From: Fasciolopsis buskii
Lineage: Eukaryota > Platyhelminthes > Trematoda > Plagiorchiida > Fasciolidae
NCBI GenBank assembly: GCA_008360955.1
Contig: LUCM01009108.1
Coordinates: 175,007 to 239,006, forward strand
Reading direction: 5' to 3'
DNA length: 64,000 bases
Position numbers and translations under genes: made by a program. Below, piece after piece: positions 50,281 through 61,835 of this stretch. Every line of letters starts with the position of its first letter. Positions within the stretch are counted from its first letter, which is position 1. Under the pieces are notes generated by a model, which saw nothing but the letters and a program-made list of their open reading frames with translations, did no database searches and was not told where the DNA came from.

Positions 50281-51961
50281 GCAAATACTAACAACAGCGC
50301 TGTCAGCGGAAAGTTATGCATTCAGAAAAGTTCCCTAGTCGTTTCAGTCGCAGAACCCTTATCACAAGCTGTTTAGTAGCCAACAAAAATCCATCACAAT
50401 GATTAACTGGGTAAGGTTATTGTCCCACTGTTTCGTGAGTCAGACAATTGAGTTAAATGCTTCGGTTGGGGCACAGAAAAAACCCTTCTACAACATAGGC
50501 AGCACTGAAGAGTCGATCGCTCGAATGCCTCCAGCACCAACTATACAAGGGACCTACCTACTTTCCCTTCATCCGATTTAGGGACCATTTATGATGCGCG
50601 AAGAGTTGAGCCTTGACTGACTTATCCGATGACAGCATTTTTCGAAGAAGAAATAAATTGCAGACATAACTCAAACCTGAGCGTTCAATTTACTTAGCTG
50701 CTTCCAATGTCCGCTTACTACCCAAGCAAGAATTCTTGAAATTTTTTAGATGAATTTTGTCTCCGAAACGCGCCTATAGGATCTCATTTAGGCAATCAGT
50801 CTTTGTAGCCCAGACGCGTGTCCGGTGATCCTGTTTCCAGCGCTCGCCGCCAGGATGGCTTTGAGATTGTTCTAGACATGAAAACCGAGCGCTCACTGAG
50901 AGTGGATCCCAGTCAACACTGGCTTGCGTGCCAACTGAAGCGTCGTTGCTTATTCGTCGTATTGATTGCAGCACTCCTGAAGCCGTTACCGGAATTGATC
51001 TTGATTACTTCAAAGTGTGCAGTCAGCATAAATCGCGAGCGTTGCAGCAAATTTTAAAGCCCAATTTGGTTACGTAGCGGTGACAAAACGACACCGAGGG
51101 ACGACTTATTGCCCCAGCCGAACCGCTCGGAAACCGAGATCATTTTGCTCGAGTCCGTCCTGGTCAAAGGCTATTTCTTGTCAACACCAATTTTTGTCAC
51201 ACACAGCATCATTAACTCGCCTGGCACCTTCCTTAGACTTCCCTGCGTTGGACTCGGATAAATCAAACTATCATCGGTCACTAATCGCAAGGTTCATCGG
51301 TCATTCTGCTCCAACTCCGTGGACTTAGATCACGCTTCGCTCCGCGGTCGCCTTAGTTTGCACATAATCTGTGTTCAAACGAGCGCAAAGACCACTTGAC
51401 CGCCAAAGCTGATTCCAAATGACCACCGCCAATTACAATTTTAATTAGAACTCTCAATGCGGTTGTCGTCTCAACAAAATGACCAGGGTCCGAGTGAACA
51501 ATGGGAGATCAAAGAAGCTCTGCACTGAGCGGCAAAGCCACGAAAAGCTTTGTGTAACGCATACCATAGGGACGATGGATACCCCCGACTTCAGATGCAC
51601 TGATCGCAGACTCGCCCACTGTGATGCAATGAGGCGCGCAAATCCCTGCGACGTCAGATGACCAGGAATTCTAGAAACGACCGCAAGTAGTGATCGATTG
51701 GGAGATGGAAAAGAGTGCAGTCACAAAATTTACCGACTAATTAGGAATAATGGCCCACGGAAGCCGAGCGCCAGCCAAGAGATTAAGGAATCTGGCGATT
51801 CGGTGCTTCATCCTCAGGATCGTCGGCTTGAATGTTGAGCGGAACACCAGCGAGCAGTTTGGTTGGCCCACGACCACATTGGACCCTCTAATTTCGCATC
51901 CAATTGAGCCATTGCAAGTGGATTTCAGTCTTCCGTTCGAAAACAATCTTGTGATCATGAC
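50281..51961. other. Unassigned stretch
   Basis: No supported gene. Frames of 60-83 aa show no family signature. Confidence 0.45.
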
Positions 51962-52036
51962 TCCGAGACCCGAAGCGGCGGACCGCACAAGGCCTTACTA
52001 GATCAAGAGAGGCAGTGACCCAGGCGACAGCAGAGC
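51962..52036 (-). repeat. Dispersed repeat R3, copy 1 (minus)
   Basis: On the minus strand it reads GCTGTCGCCTGGGTCACT ... TGTGCGGTCCGCCGCTTCGG. The same words, in the same order and spacing, appear on the plus strand at 55124-55194. Short frames starting MRSAA-GLG occur in both copies only because they share this sequence. Confidence 0.7.
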
Positions 52037-55000
52037 TATCTAGCACAACCATAACCCTAAGCCGAAAGGTTGCAATTCTTTTCAGTCTTACACCTTAACC
52101 ACAAACGCACGTACTCTCGGAGTACACAACTTTTGATTTACTCAATCGCTCTTTTTGTTGTCACGTTTTATTTGAACATTTATCGTTTGTTATTAGCACT
52201 GAAAGGTACATGACTTTTTGGAACTCGTAGTTTGTGGGAGTTCCTTTTACCGTCTTAGTGTTTTTAATATTGACTAAACAACATGGCCGTTACAAAGTGA
52301 TGATGCCTCCATTTAGACGGTTACTGAGGAGATGATTCTCACCCAACACATTGAGCTGCTCATACGACTCCTACTAGGCTACTAAGTCATGCCACCAGGT
52401 TACAAAAATTTGGCAGAAATTGTTATGTGGTATGGTCCAGAGTTGACAAGCCTCGCGCTTACCATGGCAAGACTATCTGCTTCAGAGTTTACTTTCAGTC
52501 GTAAGCTACATTGATAACTATTAAGTCAGAAACAGCACAAAACCTTTCATATATGTTATACTGACTGGATGGGAAGACATGTTTGAAGCATGAGTGTAGT
52601 GGAACGGGCTTGCACCGTAACCGAAACATCGGAGAAACCGGCAACGGTAACCTTGGAACTCGGAGTGGCATAGAGCCACAGTCTCATTAGGTTCATAAAA
52701 GATGACTTGCGTGTGAACTTGCCCTCGATCAATCAACATCACATTCACACAAAAAATAGTTTGTAATATCAGTCGTCTCACTGAGTGTGAAAAACAGCGG
52801 TAGGATACGGTGGGTTAGACAAATTTAGCCGGGACCCACTCACGCGGACCACTAATGGTCAACTTACGCCATTAAAGCATCCCTGAGTGATGCATCCTGT
52901 TGTCGGCCGCGGTAATTGGAATGCCCAAGAAAGTCAGACTTCAAGGCTGAATCGATATCAATCGAATGCTTGGGTTCTAATAAATGCGACATAACGAAAC
53001 TTAAATCAGCTTTATTTCTCGGCCAACAGTGACCTTGCTCGCTGATGTCATTTGGTAACTGTCCCACCGCTCAACTTATACAGATAATACCGTAGGTGTG
53101 CCCGAACAGGTAGACGATCATAGATGGGATAACCAAGGGCAGTTTACCCAATCTGGCATCAAACTGCGGATTACGTAAAGGACAAATGTGATTTTGGCGG
53201 TGCGTAATTTTTGATCAACTGTGGCATGTAAAACTTTATTAGCTTCCAACCGAAATATCTTAGTTGGAAAGTCTGACAAAAGATAGCCTATTTCCTGCCG
53301 CTGATATTGACTTTAGCACGGTCAAATTTCTCTCGATAAGTTTCCCGGGGTATACTCAATTAAGTAGTTCTTTCGTCTAGCATTTTTTGCTACAGCATCC
53401 GAAATTAAAGTTTTGCTGACCCTGTACTTAAGACCTACTAATATACGTCTGTAAGCACATGGCATGAAACTGGAAGTTCGTATACTGGCCATTCCAGGTT
53501 GACTTCTCATAGACCACCCGCCAAATTGAAGCATTGAGTAAACATTAAGAAGTTGCAGTGAACTAGCTTATTCCCTGGCACCGGCGAACCCGTTTGATCG
53601 GGTGTGCATTGCTGAATTACCTTGAAATGCACTTTAGGCTAACCAGCTTTCGACTATGCGGAACACGTCGTTCATATGTTGGTAATAATGGCTGAACCAA
53701 CCAATTGCTCCACGCAACATTTGCCGTAAAGTGTCTGCGGACATTGACCCCGTGGGTGAGCTGACGGCAACGCTACCTTGGTGGTGACAATAATAAGTTA
53801 TAAAATGAAGATCGGAAGTCTAAAGCATGTCAATTTATCAGCTTTACTATATTACCACTTTGATTCTCAATGTAGTCATTTCTTTCCAAGACAACTAAAA
53901 AACAAAGTTCCCTGTTCCAATCAAGAGGTACACCAGCAAATGAGACAACATTCGAACAGAAACTGCTTTCCTTTGGTGTTCGCGTTTCTTGCAACACAAA
54001 TGAAATGTAAATCATCACTTGTAAGTCTTCGGCAAACAACCTACTAAATACTGGGCACCCAACGCTCCGAATTCGTTACTGCAGCGACAGTTGGGATCGA
54101 CGTCCATATTTGTGAACTTCAGGTAGTCTGTTCATCCGAGCTACATAATGCTTGTTAGTCCACAGCTCCTAAGTAAGAACTATGCGAACCTGCGGTAAAG
54201 TTAAATCGTCGACTGGAATTCTCCACTTCTGGCCACTTCAAAAATAAAAGGCAGCTTGTCTGGGCATTGGTTTTCTTACGTGACAGGGATGGATATTACG
54301 TCTGTCCTGGTTAGAACGAATCCAATCTGCATGTGAAAGACTTCAGATAAACCTGTCAAAGTCAGGCTCATTGGATACAAACTGCGCTAGAACAAATCCG
54401 TAGGAATTGAAAACACGGACTGTATCAGTTAAACCGCTAATAAGTCTGGTAAACAAATTTGAAGAAAGGGCAGCAATTTGAAGAACAGATATAATTGATG
54501 ACGTTTCTGCCATTTTTTCGAGTACATTCTCCAGTCAGGTGACGAGGTATACAGGGCAATTAATATGCTCGTTTTTTTAATATGGAACCTGGTATGCTGT
54601 CAATCCCCAATGTGTAGTTAAGAAAAGTACGACTTATAAGGATTTACCAAAGCGGCGTACAGTGGCACAGAAGCATGGGCGTCACTTAGTCGATAGAGCC
54701 TCCACTGCTGATTTAAACCCGTCTGAGCAGTGCCACCAGCTGCCCCATAGACCTTTTGGAGAAAGGCCAGATAAAACATCTCTTAGAGAGGAGCCATGTG
54801 TAACGCTAAACATTTGGTGTCATGGATGAGTATATGAATATATAAATACATGATTGTTGATCGTAATCCATGCCTGCCTTTGAGGGGGGCCCTCTACTCG
54901 GATGCCAATCCAAACTAGGGGGATTTCTCGAGCCCTCGTTCGAGGGTCCAGTCAGTGTTTTGTACAGTACTTGAATCAGCGCTATGGAGCTCCGGTTTCA

Positions 55001-55123
55001 CTTGCCACCAATTATCATCATCTGATCAAATGGGAAAGAGTCAGAGGCGGTGAAAGATTACCTGCGAAATACTAAGTTGAACAAGTATCTCGAACCCCAG
55101 ATTTTCAACTTAACGCCATAGTT
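52037..55123. other. Unassigned stretch
   Basis: No supported gene. Near 54661-54745 GTGGCAC and GTGCCAC bracket a segment with a loose tRNA-like look (TTAGTCGATAGAGC, TTTAAACCCG); I do not call it. Confidence 0.4.
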
Positions 55124-55194
55124 ATGCTGTCGCCTGGGTTACTCCATCAACTAACCCAGTGAAGCCCTGTGCGGTCCGCCGCTTTGGGTCTCGG
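55124..55194 (+). repeat. Dispersed repeat R3, copy 2 (plus)
   Basis: Plus-strand partner of 51962-52036: GCTGTCGCCTGGGTTACTCC then CTGTGCGGTCCGCCGCTTTGG and GTCTCGG. The 147-aa frame beginning here (55169-55612) starts inside the repeat and shows no domain. Confidence 0.7.
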
Positions 55195-55929
55195 CTTTGT
55201 TTCTCCTAACATAAACCAATACAACGCTCCATGCTTTCATTACGAAAACATCGCTGCACTGATTCTCGTCATCAATTTCTTCGGTCTTCCTTTCTTGTTG
55301 TCTTGTTCCCAACGCAGATGTCAGCGCCCTTATTCAGCATTTAGTCAACACCTTTCCAATCACGAAGTTCAACTCACGCAAGTGAAACTCCGGTCGCTTT
55401 GTCTCAACACCAACCTTTGTTTTCCCCATCGATCCCATAACAGGTGGTCATCTCACGTTTTTTATTCATTATCTTTGAGCTTTGAACACTTATTTGGTAC
55501 AGACCCCAACTGTCGTGTTACTTCCTTAGATTTCACTGTTATCAAGCGGGATGATAATCGCATTCAGGTGGCAACACGATCACGGAGCACGAAGACGAGC
55601 AGCTTCCCGTGATCAATTTACCTCAACTAACTGAATATCCCCAAACACAGACCTGATCGATTTGACGACCGTGACCATACTCCCGATAATATCGCCACTT
55701 ACTACCTCATTTTTTGGTAGAATATTTCAATTATTTTCATTCGTGGCCTACCGGATCACTAGCCTCAGTATCACTTTCAGTTCGAGCAAGCATCAACCTT
55801 ATATTAATGAGCTTTGGTTTTGGTTGCCGCCTAACGGCGCCATCTCAAACAGAAAGAACCGGTAGTGAAGGACCAACTGCGAAAAAGTTAGTCGGATAAG
55901 TATCCCGAAGAGGAAGGATTTCGGGTGCA

Positions 55930-56730
55930 GGAACATCAGTGACTGATATATTGAGCTACTGCTACAGAGAATCTAGTGGGGACTAACCTAGTAGTCTAAC
56001 TGCAGCTGCACGAGCCAGTCCCATACGTTTTCTCAATGTCATCGACTGGCTACCTCGGGCCATCTTCCAAACACTGTCCCCACTACCTCAACCCGTTCTA
56101 ATGCAAAGCCTATTCCAAAGACTGGACCCAAGTTGAGCTACTTACGAAAGTCTTCCACCATATTCTATCAATACCACGAAGACGACAGGGTTAAAACACC
56201 AGAAGTCTTCGCATATCTGCTTTCAACAGCCATGTTCCGGAGCCGTACACTGGAATACCGACCTTACCACTACTGTGCATACTCGACCTTTGAGCGATAA
56301 CCGGATATCAAAAGAGCCACGGACTCCTGGAATCACCAAAACCCAATCCAATCTTCTCTATGCGCAAAGCACATCTGATATGCTGCCACCAGGTGAGATA
56401 CAACTACCCAAGTAACTAAATACGTGCACTTCATCCAGTTGCTTCTTTGCAAGAACAAAGTTCGACTTGGTTCCAATCCAATCCTTAAGAAGCATTTTGC
56501 ATTTCGAAGGTGGAAAACGTATTCCAAATATACCTACACTGTCATTCAAGCGATAGAAACTAACTTGCAAGTTATTCGGGTCTTCAGCCAGCGGTACAAC
56601 ATCGTCTGTGTCAGACAAATTCCTGTTTGAGCGAGTAACAAAGCCAATATTCTCATGTGGGAATAGGGCTACCTCTATAACCTCTTCAATGAAAGTTACG
56701 GAAGGGGGCAATTCTGAAGGGCACAACTAT
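55930..56730 (-). pseudogene. RTE-type LINE remnant, minus strand
   Basis: The minus-strand frame 56726-56358 contains DTDDVVPLAEDPNNLQ (decayed YADD..LL.EDP), FPPSKCKMLLKDW and FSYLGSCISPGGSISD, a run typical of trematode RTE reverse transcriptases. Downstream, out of frame, are counterparts of the R.LL.FD.RCLR and R.R.LG segments to about 55.95 kb. The first Y of the catalytic box is replaced and several stops follow. The 31.7-kb fragment carries the segment just after SYLGSC. Confidence 0.85.
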
Positions 56731-58939
56731 TCGTGGTGAGCCCCAGTAGATTCCCGTAAGCGCGAACCCGGTTCCTGCTGTTCGCATTCAGAAATTGAAT
56801 GAGTGAAATTAAATTTGTTGGTATACTCTTCAATGGAAGCAGTGCTAAAAAAAGGGTTGACCGGGTCGAACCGTTTTAAAACGAAAACATCATGAGTCTA
56901 CAGAACATGCGCCTAAGATCTACTGGAAAGCATACATTTGACCGATACAACCCCGGTCACGTCTGAACCGTCTCGATCATTGTTCCTATCGACATCAAAC
57001 CTGTGATTCTAAAAAGATTAGGGCAGGCAAATTATGACAAGGCTCTCGCCCCTCGGGGTGAGTCGAAATGAACTCCGCCAAGACCTTCGGTGGAGATAAA
57101 ATTCCACGTTTGAAGATAGCTGTTGCGGAATAAGGCAACGAAGCAAACCCGACGAGTATGAATAACTGGACTGCGTCCGATGGTAGCCTTTCGCGACCCA
57201 ATTCCCAGGAAGCCCGCACAATAACGACCAAATTCTAGTTCCCACAGCGATGTTACCTCCAGTTAGAATTTTCATACCGCCCAACAAGCGGCAGCGGTTT
57301 GTAATTTGTGGCAAACTACAAACTCATATATTCACCGGCTTGATGAAAACCATGTGTTGGCGGAAGCTACGTCTAATGTTTCGATTTCTCGAAGCTTCTT
57401 GTACGTACCTCCTAGATTTGTTACCGAAGACCAGCACTGTTATCACCACCAAATCTTACCGTACCTTCAGTCAAATGTCTGGCCCTCGCTTGGACAACGA
57501 CGAACCGTCGGATTGTTTTTCCAGCTACGTACAGTCGTGATGCAGGACATGCGCAATGACGGAAACCAGATTCAGCTGCACTTTGCTAGACGTCCCCGCT
57601 TACTCTTGATGAATCATTAGGGCCACAAAGTTCCTTCGGACTACCGTACTTCAGTCCTTGCTAACGAACTGGAACCGTGGCCGTAGGCAGCTTAACATGC
57701 TGTGAAGGCTGGGTTATTAAAATCTGCAAGCATCAGACTGCAGCAATTTATGGACCAGGATAAATAGCTAAGCAAAATCACCATAACTAAATGGTCAGAT
57801 TACAAGATGATTGAAGAATAACGTGCGCATCCAGCCCAACCAGAGGTGGACCAGGATCGCGATATATGGGCCTGTTGATCGCGGTCAGCAATCTGTGCAC
57901 AGTGCTACTAGTCTTCCAGCAACCTGCTTTAAAAGTCTCGAAACTGCCTTTCGACAGCGAGGTTAAGACACTAAACCAAATAATCGGAAATTGCTAAGTG
58001 GTACATAAGCAGCTTTGCCAGTCGGGACTCACGGGGGCAGGGCAAACGAACAAAGCCAATCGGCGCGGCATCCAAGACTGGACTCAATGTTCACTGCAAC
58101 GGAATTGTCGGCACCGGGCTTCCCTCTACGGTTGATGGGACTCAGTCGACTAACTCTCGGATATATTAGCCCAACCTTATTTAGATCCACGACACTTCCA
58201 CAACGACCTGACGAATGTATAACTACATCGTTCACATGCACCGTTATTCGCCCGACCAGACCACTTCCATTCAACAAACTCCCTGTACAAGCCCTGTAAC
58301 CTGACAAATCCTTCGCATCACACCTAAACGAGCGGAATCGTGACTTATAAAACCTGCATCAAAATAGTCTACCAAGAGTGCAACTGGAAAATTGTGAATG
58401 CTTTTGCTAGTATTTTTTGAACCCTATTCCATGTATCAGAATGATATCCCATGGCGGCTGCTCGGTACTTTGGTCCACGGGAGTAGGAGCCGCAGGCCTC
58501 GCCTGGCTACCAATCTCCCACTAGGCGTTAGTCATGCACCTTTGAAGTGACAGTATGCAAAATGATGATATTAGCATTTTTATGGAAATCCTCACCTATT
58601 GCTTTCTGCTTTCTCGGAAGGACCTGCTGTCAGCAAATAACTCTTCTGGCTGGCTTGCCCGTATGGCCATGCGAAAAACACCATATAAGCCCCCTAGTTT
58701 GGTAACAAAACGCACGGTGCAGTTATGCTGGAACCCGAGTAGTAAAAGTAACCACCATGCACGTTATCGTTGCAAATATAGTTGATTACGCGTGCCAATC
58801 AATGCACAAAACAGGATTGCCAGTGGATTTACAATAAAATGAAGAAACGACCTGACGTACTAGGACAGATGATAAGCAGTCGGAAACCCTCGGAAAGCGA
58901 AAACTCACACAGGAACAAAACAGTATTACAATATAATAA
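56731..58939. other. Unassigned stretch downstream of ataxin-2
   Basis: No supported gene. Frames at 57250-57540, 58015-58299 and 58555-58785 (+) have no recognisable domain. Confidence 0.45.
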
Positions 58940-58945
58940 TTTACT
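58940..58945 (-). other. Candidate poly(A) signal AGTAAA for ataxin-2
   Basis: No canonical AATAAA was found on the minus strand in the few hundred bases after the stop codon. AGTAAA, a known variant, lies about 300 nt downstream and would give a short 3' UTR. The evidence is weak. Confidence 0.25.
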
Positions 58946-59247
58946 GCCAACCGGTTGAAGGACTAACTTTACAGCACAACCGCTTTTGCGGTTGCCAGAA
59001 CTAACATCGGGGCCGGAAGTGGAACCAATTCACGTTGTTGAAATCAGCACAGAGTGGGACCGCTCGATGCTAAAATAGAGGACAGACTTTCATCCAAGAA
59101 ATTAACCACTGAAGGCCATCCATTCGATAAGTTCCTCCGTACCGACTTTTAGAATCTATGCTGAAAGGCTTTGGCTTTGAAGATCGCTGAACCGGCCTCG
59201 ACGCAATCGTCCAGACCGAGTATATACAACGTAGGGGACCGAGCACA

Positions 59248-61835
59248 TCAATGACCCTGAGGAGGATTGTTCCCACCGCCATTAGCTATGCCGGCCATGG
59301 CTTGATAAACGTTTTGAGCCATTGTTTGTGGGTTCAGGGGCTGTGCATGAACAAACTGAGCCGGTGTTGCACCAAATTGAGAAAACAGCTGCTGAGGCTG
59401 GCAACTCATTTGCTGAAACTGCGGATTTGACAACTGTGAACTGACCATGGACGGATCGATAGCCTGAGGATGGGCATTCTGCTGAGGCTGTGTGTTGGGC
59501 GCAGAATGATTAACCATTGGCAGTAAGCCAGCGGGGTTGATGGGATTTGGGGCAGCGATAACTGCAGGTGCAGGATAATATCCGGCGTTTGGTTGATTAG
59601 GGGCAAACATAACACCCTGAGCGTATTGAAGGATCGGGAATGGATGACCGTGCTCCGAAAAGTGTCCCAGCGTAGGAGGGAACGGTTGTTGTGTCGACTG
59701 CTGAGGTGTTGTAGACGAGGGCGGTGCTTGCTCATTCGGGGCAGCAGGTACCTGCATGGGGTTGGACGGGACCGTTAGTAACTGCTGTCCTTGGTAAACA
59801 GGTTGTCCAGAAGACTGCGGCATCGCCACATTGCCCAACATCAGAGGAGACGAACAGCCGGCACCCGGTACGCCTGTGGGGAATAGATGAGAGCCCACTG
59901 GCGGGGCCGGTACAAGGATCGGCATACCGTTCGCGGAATGAGACAGATGATAGGACTGCAAACTTGCCATGGAAACACTCGGCTGAGGCTGTCCATAATT
60001 TGAATGAGTCGTCGATGACGACTCATTCGATCGTTGTCGTGCCAAGCTCATATTTGCAGTAGTGGTAAAAGGATTACCATGGGGTGGGCCCGTAACGAAC
60101 ATAGGCTGAGAAGTCATCTGGCCGACGGATATGGCAGGCTGTTGTGGATGCTGCAAAAATATATTCGCTCCAGGGTTTAGTGCAGCCGGGAATCCTTGAT
60201 GTAAATTAGGCGGAAGCGTACCTGCTCGTACTTGATGGTGCATGTTTGCCGGTACCGGTCCCGAAACCATATTCTGGACCAGATGCGGGATCTGATTGGT
60301 GTGCGAAGCATAAGACATCGGAACCGCTGCGTAACGCTGAGCTTGCTGCTGCGCAAGAAGTGGTGGTAATGTCTGCATTGTGAAACTCACCGGATGCGAT
60401 ACGCTCACAACAGTTGGTGCGGCAGAATATGGTACCGGTTGTGTCTGTGGCGTCGGCTGCTGCACAGGTGGCTGAGGTACAACATACTGCAAACCTTTTG
60501 GATGAAAGAGAGGCGCATTAGGGTCCAGAGTGGACTTTTTAACTTTGGATTCGGTAGATGATGTCACGGTTGAGGCCACCGTAGTAGATACATCCGTACT
60601 TACAGGTAAGTTAGACGCGGAGGGTTCTGTTGCATCCTCTACCACTTTTGTTTCTACTACTTTGGGAGGAATTTTCTGCTCTGTGTGCTCGGCGTCTATG
60701 CTGACGGGAGAACCATCATGACCATCTGCTTTAACCGCCATGTCGGCGACTTTCTGGCCACTCAGGGATACGCGACTTAGGTCATTGGCAATATTATTTA
60801 CACCACTGGGACGGACGGCGGGTGGGCGCTGTCGACCGCCGCGAGCACGGCGATTTTGAAGGCCAGTGGCTGGCTCTTCACGGGTAGATTCACGAGTGAC
60901 GGCACTGAATGCTTGCTCCTCATCATCAGAAACCTCCTCGCGTAGAGCTCCGGGAGACTGGCTACTTTCCATTATTTCGGCAAGTTTGGCGCATCGGGCT
61001 TCGGTTTCAGGAAAGTTTGGAGCGCTTCGATCTACAGGAGTACTAATTTATACATTCGAATGGAGCATATGATACTTACGTGTATTCACTGAGTTCAGGA
61101 TCATAGGTCGAACGTACGGAAAACAATTCCTTGTTGGTCTGAAACATCTCATCAGGAGGAAATGCACCCTCATCTAACGAACAATCCTTTACTGTTTCCG
61201 ATGGTTCAAAGTAAGGGATCAATTCCTTATCAGGAGTTGTTGCTCGGGTAGTATCAACTTCCGTCGTGAAATCTGCGTCCACCTTTACTTCGTCTACACA
61301 ATAAATGAAAACTCGACTATCTTACTCATCAAACAGTCCGTAAGCTTGATACCAGTGACACAAACCATTTTCCAATTTGTCAGGGGAACGAGAGAACTAG
61401 GCGCTCCCACTTGACAATTTTTGTCCGGTTGAGTGCAGTACGGATACGCCAATCCTATATCACCCTACGAACCGCACTATTATCGAATCAAAAAACTAAC
61501 ATCAGGAGAGATTGCCTTGATCACACCAAGTACCCGTTCGTTGTCAACAGTCTTCACCTCGCAAAAGTTGCCCTAGACATCATTAAAATGAACAGTTGAC
61601 CTACGATGAAGTATCGGCCCACTGCATATGCAAACTCTGAATTGGAAAATATTCCTAGGTTATCATCATGCTGAAAGGAGTCAGTGGAAATGTGAGAACC
61701 TACCGGCCCAGGTATGCACTTCGAGGGTACATTGGATATACGCTGGCCTCGAGTCCTGCGGAAACATTGTGACGAGTTTATTACAATATACCTGGGGACA
61801 TTTTTCCCCTTGCTCCTTTGACTGTGTGATGACAT
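59248..61835 (-). CDS. ATXN2: Ataxin-2 orthologue, seven exons
   Basis: Cytoplasmic RNA-regulatory protein of the ataxin-2 family, which acts with poly(A)-binding protein in mRNA stability, translation and stress granules. I rebuilt it as exons 61792-61835, 61704-61755, 61605-61670, 61497-61572, 61326-61454, 61080-61293 and 59248-61042. They join in phase to 2376 nt, 791 aa. All six introns are GT-AG and 32-42 nt long. Residues about 38-122 resemble the LSM domain (GIFSNSEF, GNFCEVKTVDN, MVCVTGIKLTD). Residues about 128-220 are LsmAD (DEMFQTNKELF, RSTYDPELSEYT, EARCAKLAEIM). PAM2 is at about 364-377 (STLDPNAPLFHP). The rest is Gln/Pro/Ala-rich without a poly-Gln run. The start is the first in-frame ATG after an upstream stop near 61950. 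Exons 3-7 are well supported. Exons 1-2 rest on splice sites and phase, and the intron-4 donor (GTTTTT) is weak. Confidence 0.92.

Noticed and set aside
55169..55612. 147-aa plus-strand frame starting MRSAALGLG
   Set aside because: Begins inside dispersed repeat R3. The similar start at 51.98 kb is the other repeat copy and the sequences diverge at once.
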